Positions 57,555 to 64,000 of a stretch of 64,000 nucleotides of DNA are shown here, piece after piece. Position 1 is the first letter of the stretch; each line of letters starts with the position of its first letter. Source of the stretch: Batkoa obscura (taxonomy: Eukaryota > Entomophthoromycota > Entomophthoromycetes > Entomophthorales > Batkoaceae). The stretch covers positions 1 to 64,000 of the forward strand of contig JASVEC010000011.1 of the NCBI GenBank assembly GCA_030770535.1, in the 5' to 3' direction. Both the position numbers and the translations under genes were made by a program. The notes below the pieces were generated by a model, which did no database searches, was not told the DNA's origin, and saw nothing but the letters and a program-made list of their open reading frames with translations.

Positions 57555-58907
57555 TTAGATAAGTTCAGCAACGTTAAGAGGCATCTCTTCTACAGTAGTG
57601 TTATAGAATTGTTCGATATCACGGAGCATACGAACGTCATCAGTAGTGATAAAGTTGATAGATACACCTTTACGACCGAAACGACCACCACGACCAATAC
57701 GATGGATATAATTTTCACGGTTAGATGGAAGATCGTAGTTAATAACTAAAGAAACTTGTTGAACATCAATACCACGAGCTAGAAGATCGGTGGCAATAAG
57801 AACACGGGAAGAACCGGAACGGAACTCTTTCATAACAACTTCACGCTCCTTTTGTTCCATATCACCATGGATGGCGGAAACAGTGAACTCACGGGACTTA
57901 AGTTTTTCAGTGAGCCACTCAACCTTTCTTCTTGAGTTACAAAAAATAACGGCTTGAGTAACAGTAATAGTTTCGTAAAGATCACAAAGAGTATCGAGTT
58001 TCCATTCTTCTTTTTCACAAGAGATATAGAATTGTTTAATACCTTCTAAAGTTAATTCATCACGTTTAACTAAAATACGGATAGGATCACGCATAAACTT
58101 TTGAGTAACTTCAAGGACATCAGTAGGCATGGTAGCAGAAAGTAAAACTGCTTGTGTGGTGCTTGGAAGTCTTTGGAAAATTTCATAAATTTGATCTTTA
58201 AAACCACGGGACAACATTTCATCAGCTTCATCAAGAACAAACATCTTAAGTTTATCAGTGTTAAGGTATCCACGGTTAATCATATCGAATACACGACCTG
58301 GAGTACCGACAACGATCTGAACACCATTTGCAAGACTAGCAGCATCATCACGGACACTGGTACCACCAATACATCCGTAAATGTTAAGGCTCATAAAATC
58401 AGAAATAGCAACAACAACTTTTTGAATTTGGGAAGCTAATTCACGAGTTGGTGCGAGAATTAAAGCTTGAACAGCCTTAACTTCTGGGTCTATTTTTTGT
58501 AAGACTGAAATGGAGAAAGTACCAGTTTTACCAGTACCAGATTGAGCTTGAGCAATAACATCTCTTCCACTAACAATTGGTAAAATGGCACGAGATTGAA
58601 TGGCAGAAGGACGTTCAAAACTTTGATTTTTATTAGTACCCGATTGGTTATAAAATAACATAAAAGCTCTTACCCATAGGCGTAGATACCACGGAGAAGA
58701 TCTTCTTTAAGGCTCATGTTATCGAAATTGTCAACAACCTCGTTATGGTTGGACTAAAAAATTAATACACTGCTATAAAACTTAATAAATAGTATTACTT
58801 CAATTTCAACTTCCTTAATGTCATTAAGTTGATCTTTAGTAGCTTCAGTACTAAAAATAGAGTTAGTTTTGTAAACAAAATAAGCCTTTTTATAATTACC
58901 TGCTCAT
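57555..58907 (-). CDS. TIF1: Translation initiation factor eIF4A (DEAD-box helicase)
   Basis: Four exons, 58900-58907, 58799-58850, 58674-58753 and 57555-58620, give 401 residues. The first exon holds only eight coding bases (ATG AGC AG). [14 protein letters not shown] (Q motif), AQSGTGKT (motif I), [15 protein letters not shown] (DEAD), [21 protein letters not shown] and [13 protein letters not shown] are all intact. The length and [10 protein letters not shown] start fit eIF4A rather than Fal1 or eIF4A3. It unwinds mRNA 5' leaders as part of eIF4F. Intron 3 contains a TACTAAT branch site. Codon use is richer in C and G than in most neighbours, as in other highly expressed genes. Confidence 0.96.
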
Positions 58908-59631
58908 TTTATTCAATTTCTTTCAATTTCTTTCAATTTTTAAAGAAAGGCAAAGGAATCAATACTCCTGAATAATTTTTATCTTTGAACTCGGAGCAAA
59001 AGCTGCACATAATAAACAAGTATTATTGGCTAGCTATCAGCAAATGAATTCAACATTGGGGTTAAGTTAGCCTTAATTGGCTTACAAACTAATTATGGGT
59101 CTTTGGATAAAGTTTAACATTATAAAATAAGCAGTCTTATTCTAAATTCCAACCAATTGATGGAAATGTCCAAAAGGTTTAAGCACAAATTTAAAGAATC
59201 AAAACTTATATGTTCTAAAAAATAGCGCTGAAATCATAAACATTAATGTTCATAATTTACTATAACCCTCTGATAAAAGAAATTATTTTATTGTTTTTAG
59301 CGCAGAGAATACACAAAGATCTTGATATTAGCTAGAACGTCAACTCAGAAAGGATCTCATTTAATGACGATTGTTGCTTTTAAGGTCGACTTTTCTTGTC
59401 CTAATTAATTTCACAAACTAGACTACTATTGGCTAAGTTAATATAAATATTAATTTACTGAGTGACATTTTAGTTATTTTAAGTCCCCATATTTCAAAAA
59501 TTCAGGACAATTGTCCTGTTTAAAAAATCTGTCAAAATTGCCTAACCTGCAAAAAAAGCGTCAGGAATTGAACCAATAAAATAAAAATGAGTGCAAGCTA
59601 AACAAAAAATCTATTTTAACAAATCCACAAC
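58908..59631. other. Divergent promoter region
   Basis: It lies between the starts of eIF4A (minus) and the unknown coiled-coil gene (plus). A GAAATTGAAAG-type repeat is adjacent to the eIF4A ATG. A palindrome CAGGACAATTGTCCTG lies at 59504-59519. Confidence 0.6.
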
Positions 59632-61435
59632 ATGAGCGAAAAGAATGATTACAATAAAGATTATTCATTGGGAAAAGAAATTGAAGCGATAACGTTAGCA
59701 AGTGATTATGGTGAAGTGTCAAGTGTATATCATAAAGAAAGGAGTTTTCTTCCCTCACCTTATCCCAATAATAAAATAATTGCTTATAAATCGCCTTTTA
59801 CCAGTATACTTATAAAAAGGAGAGAGGACAAGTTTCCTGAATTGAGGCAAATAAGTAAAGAGAATCTAGAGGAAAGGGAAGAAGAATCAACCGGAAACAT
59901 AGGTTCTTTAAGTGAAATCATACCTAATACAAAGGAAAGCGGATCCTATTCAAATAAAGACTTAAAATTGCAGCTTAGGAATACTTTGTTAGAAAATAAC
60001 AAACAGAAGGAGAAAACAAGGAAACGTGACAATGATAAAAACGAGGAATCCAAAATAAATAAATCGATAAATCATTTATTAAGGGAGTCGTTAAATCATG
60101 ACGATAGTATAGAACTAGAGAGTTTTGTAAAAGCCATAAGTAATGGCTCACTTGAAATAATTGGAGAAGAAAATGATAATTTGAAAGATGCCTTCAACGA
60201 TATTTCTAAACATGAGTACTTTTCAAAAAATAATTCAAAATCAGTTAATAAAGATAGTATGGAGTTTAATAGTATAGTTAAAGCTATATCCAAAGGCTCA
60301 CTAAAAATTAGTAAAGAAGTATCATTTAGTCATAAAAATAAGGTAAACTTGGTTTAATTATAATAAGTTTAATAACAGTTTGTAGCAAAAAAGTAGGGAG
60401 AAAGCGCATTCAAGTTTGAATAAAAGACAGCAGAAACCAAAAATAATAATAGTAAAAAAGAGCTCAATTATATCGTTTTTAAGGTTTGCAAAAAATGTTG
60501 AGCATTTGGATGATGGATTTTTTATAGCTAGAAAAGATGAAGATAAATTTATAATTGATCGATTTGATCCAGGGTCCATAGTATATACTACGACAAATGA
60601 CCATGATGAAAATCATAGATGCCCTACTTATCTTTTAGAAGAAGATATTCCATTTACAATTAAGTTTGATAAGATGGATTCTATAAATGAAAATAATTAT
60701 TTTCCAGAATTTTATATAAAATTACAGGATCAGCAAATGGAGCTAACATGTATTTGGAAAGAGATGGATGTTACTGTTGATTTTTACAAAGTCAATAAAG
60801 AAATTATAAGTAAGGTTGGGCGCTCAAAATATGAAGATAGTCTTATTGATGAAAATGAGGATCATGGGTTTATAATTAATGAGAATGAGAACATAATACT
60901 GGCAAACAAAGATGAGGCTAAAGAGTATAAGATAAGCGGTATATGGTATGATAAACAAGTAAAATTAGAAGATTTATATTACAATATAATTGGATTTTTA
61001 AAAGAATTTTATCCAAAAGTTAAAGAGGGAGAGTTTTATATGGTAATTAAAGAAAATGATAAATGGCAAATATTTAAAGCTGTTTTTTTGGTAATTAAGA
61101 TAATTTATTAAATAAACCATATATTTATTTTATCTTAGGTACATTCGTTTAAAATATTAAGCTATGAAGATGAACATCAAATTTTAATTAATAGTATACA
61201 AAATGATGTTATATTTACACCTAGAGCAATTGCAGAGAAAGCTAAAGATGAAACGAAAGATTATAATAAAATGAGTTCAAAAGAATTAATTGATATTATT
61301 GAAGAACAACAAGTGATAATTAAAAGGTTACAGAATGAACTAAAAGAGCTGGGGGCGGACGCTAATAATGATACCACAAAAGTCAAATCATCAACTACTA
61401 CAATGCTTTCAGTAAATAATAGGTCATTATGTTGA
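59632..61435 (+). CDS. Unrecognised charged protein with C-terminal coiled coil
   Basis: Three exons, 59632-60342, 60386-61090 and 61139-61435, give about 570 residues. The first third is charged and probably disordered. It contains a motif twice, about 50 residues apart: ELESFVKAISNGSLEI and EFNSIVKAISKGSLKI. The middle third looks folded, with strands such as HLDDGFFIARKDEDKFIIDR and EFYIKLQDQQMELTCIWKEM, and a segment QVKLEDLYYNIIGFLKEFYP. The end is a short coiled coil (SSKELIDIIEEQQVIIKRLQ). I do not recognise a family. The duplicated motif may be a docking site. Both introns keep phase. Confidence 0.65.
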
Positions 61436-63033
61436 TATGCTTTTAGATTAATTTTTATGCTAACAAACAGCTTAAATTTTTGAAATGAAAAGGGTAATAA
61501 GGGGCACTGGACAGTTAAATTATAATCAACGATGAGGAGTGGTATCAAAAGTAGCTATAAATTACTGTGCATTAAAGTAAAATTGGTTTTAAGGGGATTT
61601 TATTCTAATTAATAAATAAAGTGTTGAAGTTTATAGTTTAAATGCTTATATTTTAAAGGTTCGATTAAAGTAATAGTTCTTATAAAGTTTATATTGTGTA
61701 ATTTTTATAATATGAATTTCCTCATTTTTTGATTTTTTGGTATAAGTTATAAAATGTAAGGTTTATTATTTACTAAACCTAATAGGAACTAAACTTTATT
61801 TGCTTTTTAAAGTATTATAATGAATAAAAGTTACTTCAATATTTATAAAGTACTTGCGGTTTATTTCTTTACAAGTAATAGAAAGCTTTAAAATCAATAA
61901 ACAGGCATATATTTATAAAAGGGAGTTTTTTATTATTATGATAAATTAAAAATAAAAAGTTAAAAATTAAAAATAACAAAATATATTTAAAAATAAATTT
62001 AAAGCCTCAAAAAATAAAAAAAAACTCCGCTTTAACAATATTGCTAAGTAAAATTTATTGCAGAAAAATATATATATTGTTACATATATCAACCTATACA
62101 ATATAATAACACAAGAACTCCACTTTAAAAAACACCTTGAAATAACCTAGTCAATTATAATATTATAATCACATATACCTTTATATATTTTATTTTAAAT
62201 AAATTGGCTTTAAAATTAATGAATGTTAAATTGGATTTTATTACTTACAACTCGTGATATTCATACTTTATACTTACCTTGAATTAACTAAAAGGGAAAT
62301 GGAAAATAATATAAAAAATATGTCCATATATAATTTTAGTTAATAAAAAAAGCTAAAAATCAGTTCATTTAAATTAAGTTGCTATTGCTATCATAAAAGT
62401 AAATAAATAGTTTTCAAGAAAGAGTTTAATATTTTATAAAGTAAAGTTATTTTAATCCATAACATGAGTTCAAATTGGATAAAAGAACTTCAATTTTATT
62501 AAGTCATTATTATAATATTACAGAGTACTTCTCACTATAAAAATGGTAAATAAATTATACTTAAATACAGTAATTTTAAACTAAAAACGCTATTTGGATC
62601 TTATTGGTTAATAAATTTACTCCATTTACTTTATAAAGAATTTATCTATAAATTATTACCTCATTATATTTAATAGTTCCAGTTTTATTCGTTAAGTAAT
62701 GATCAAATATTTTAATCTTGTTTCAACTGCTTTAGGTTAGTTGATCTAAATGATTCAATTCAAGTTCGATCTTGATTGGTGGAGCTAACTAAAAGTATTT
62801 ACTGTTAAGAAAAATAGTGGAAATTGTTATTATTACTTTTAAAGTTTATTAGTTGTTATTTGAGTTTTAATTATAAAAAAGGTAAAACAATATATTATTA
62901 TAATATTAATATTGGTTTATAATACATAAAAAATAAACACACATACATTTGGTCAACTTATACAAGTTATAACAGAGATAGTCAATAACTTATCCAATCG
63001 ATAGTACTATTTAACTATTGATTTAAATTTACA
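61436..63033. other. 1.6-kb intergenic region
   Basis: Very AT-rich sequence upstream of the kinase gene. No gene, tRNA or copy of the short TIR element was recognised. Confidence 0.6.
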
Positions 63034-64000
63034 ATGAATTCATTTGGTGCGAATGGAAGCAATAGAAAATAAAAAACTAATATTTATAACTTAGGAATAG
63101 CTTCCTTTAAAGCATTTTATTGTGATGGTGATACTAAATAATATGGAATAATAAACAGAGATATTAACTGAATTTTTAAGGCAGCGAATAAATCTCCGGA
63201 TGAAAACTATACGATATTAGAGAAACTAGGTTCAGGTTCTTTTGGTACTGTTTACAAAGCGTAAGTGTAATAGCATGTTATTTAAGTAAATACTAGATAG
63301 ATTTTTTTAGCGTAGATAAAACAACGAATCAAATTGTAGCAGTAAAGCAAATAGACTTAGAAACAGCAGAAGATGATATAAGCGATATTCAACAAGAGAT
63401 TACTCTATTGGCTCAGTGTGAGTCTTCTTATATTACACAGTATTTTGGTTCTTTTGTTAAAGGGTTTAAGCTTTGGATAGGTATTACATATTAGATTAGA
63501 AAGCAAACAAAATATTAAAACTTTAAAGTGATGGAATACATGGCCGGTGGCTCATGTTTAGATTTAGTAAATAAATTATAAAGCTCTGTTGAGTTAAACT
63601 AATCCTTTGTACCATTAGCTTAAAGCTGGCCCTTATGATGAACCTCATATTGCTATTATACTTAAGGAGCTATTAACTGGGCTCGATTATTTACATTCCG
63701 AAGGAAAACTCCATAGAGATATTAAAGGTATGGACCTTACTTTTAACAAATTTGATATTTATATTTATAACTTAATTAGCTGCAAATGTATTGTTATCTG
63801 GAAAAGGAGAAGTGAAGCTTGGTAATATACTATTCGTTTTTAATTTGATTATTCTAATAATAAATAGCTGATTTTGGTGTTGCTGCACAACTTTCAAACC
63901 AAAGAAGTAAAAGAAATACATTCGTTGGTACTCCAGTAATACTATATATATGTGTTATTATTCTTTAGTTAAAAGTTATTAGTTTTGGATGGCACCGGAA
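63034..64000 (+). CDS. GCK-III (Ste20-family) protein kinase, 5' part, cut by window end
   Basis: Exons 63185-63260, 63311-63480, 63529-63566, 63619-63727, 63780-63821, 63868-63935 and 63983 onward give the N-lobe and part of the C-lobe. GSGSFGTVYKA (P loop), AVKQIDLETAEDDISDIQQE, the Gly-rich hinge EYMAGGS, LHRDIKAANVLL, ADFGVAAQL and RNTFVGTPFWMAPE follow. The DLE-AED-I-DIQQEI helix is the mark of the MST3/MST4, Sid1 and SepL group. These kinases act in septation, polarity and STRIPAK signalling. The first exon is uncertain: ATG at 63034 with a weak donor at 63047 keeps the frame, but another leader exon is possible. The gene continues beyond the window. Confidence 0.9.

Noticed and set aside
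59504-59519. Palindrome CAGGACAATTGTCCTG
   Set aside because: It is a perfect 16-bp palindrome, but only one copy was seen. It could be a factor-binding site for the divergent promoter, and there is not enough evidence to call it.
1-64000. CRISPR arrays, LTR elements, LINEs, bacterial-type operons
   Set aside because: No regularly spaced direct repeats with unique spacers, no reverse transcriptase or integrase motifs, and no operon-like gene runs were seen. The only tandem arrays are the telomere, microsatellites and the coding minisatellite.

Overview
The window is the left end of a chromosome from an AT-rich, intron-rich fungus. It opens with about 688 bp of the C-rich telomere strand (CCCTAA)n. 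Introns are mostly 45-55 nt, with GTAAG-type donors, TTTAG-type acceptors and, where visible, TACTAAC/TACTAAT branch sites. A conventional tRNA-Leu(UAA), an S. pombe-like RPS30, an Ale1-type acyltransferase, several mitochondrial PPR proteins and a Kex2-type repeat precursor all fit a fungus. A glycine C-acetyltransferase, complex I factors and an LPMO-like protein suggest a free-living or plant/animal-associated lineage outside the budding yeasts, possibly an early-diverging one. The species cannot be fixed from the sequence.

Layout. 1-2.5 kb: telomere, an 801-bp near-palindrome starting about 11 bp inside the telomere, and three copies of a short inverted-repeat element (about 105 bp) that recurs at least four more times in the window. 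2.5-20.2 kb is gene-dense: TLC-domain protein, PPR-like protein, SDA1, CENP-T, a small NTase-like protein, a SIKE-like coiled coil, N-myristoyltransferase, glycine C-acetyltransferase, an MTH1-like Nudix enzyme and an ERI1-like exonuclease. 20.2-30 kb is sparse: one orphan disordered protein, a relic of a repeat-peptide gene and a PPR protein. 30-43.8 kb is dense again: RPL12, thiamine pyrophosphokinase, a MOB4-like protein, RPS30, a small unknown, an F-box/LRR protein, an LPMO-like protein, an NDUFAF2-like factor and RAT1/XRN2. 43.8-64 kb: a 286-bp inverted-repeat element, tRNA-Leu, an unknown gene, a PPR protein, a secreted repeat protein with ten RR sites, ALE1, HEM3, a probable complex I subunit, eIF4A, an unknown coiled-coil protein and the start of a GCK-III kinase cut by the window edge.

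Themes. RNA and ribosome biology is well represented (SDA1, RPL12, RPS30, eIF4A, RAT1, ERI1). Mitochondrial genes include three PPR proteins, NDUFAF2, a small inner-membrane protein and glycine C-acetyltransferase. Three possible STRIPAK-related proteins (SIKE-like, MOB4-like, GCK-III) occur within 64 kb, though not adjacent to each other. The most distinctive locus is the repeat precursor at 49.3-50.1 kb, with a decayed relative at 25.7-26.0 kb that keeps the same peptide core after an RR. All exon models were made by eye from splice signals and reading-phase agreement; no alignment or expression data were available.
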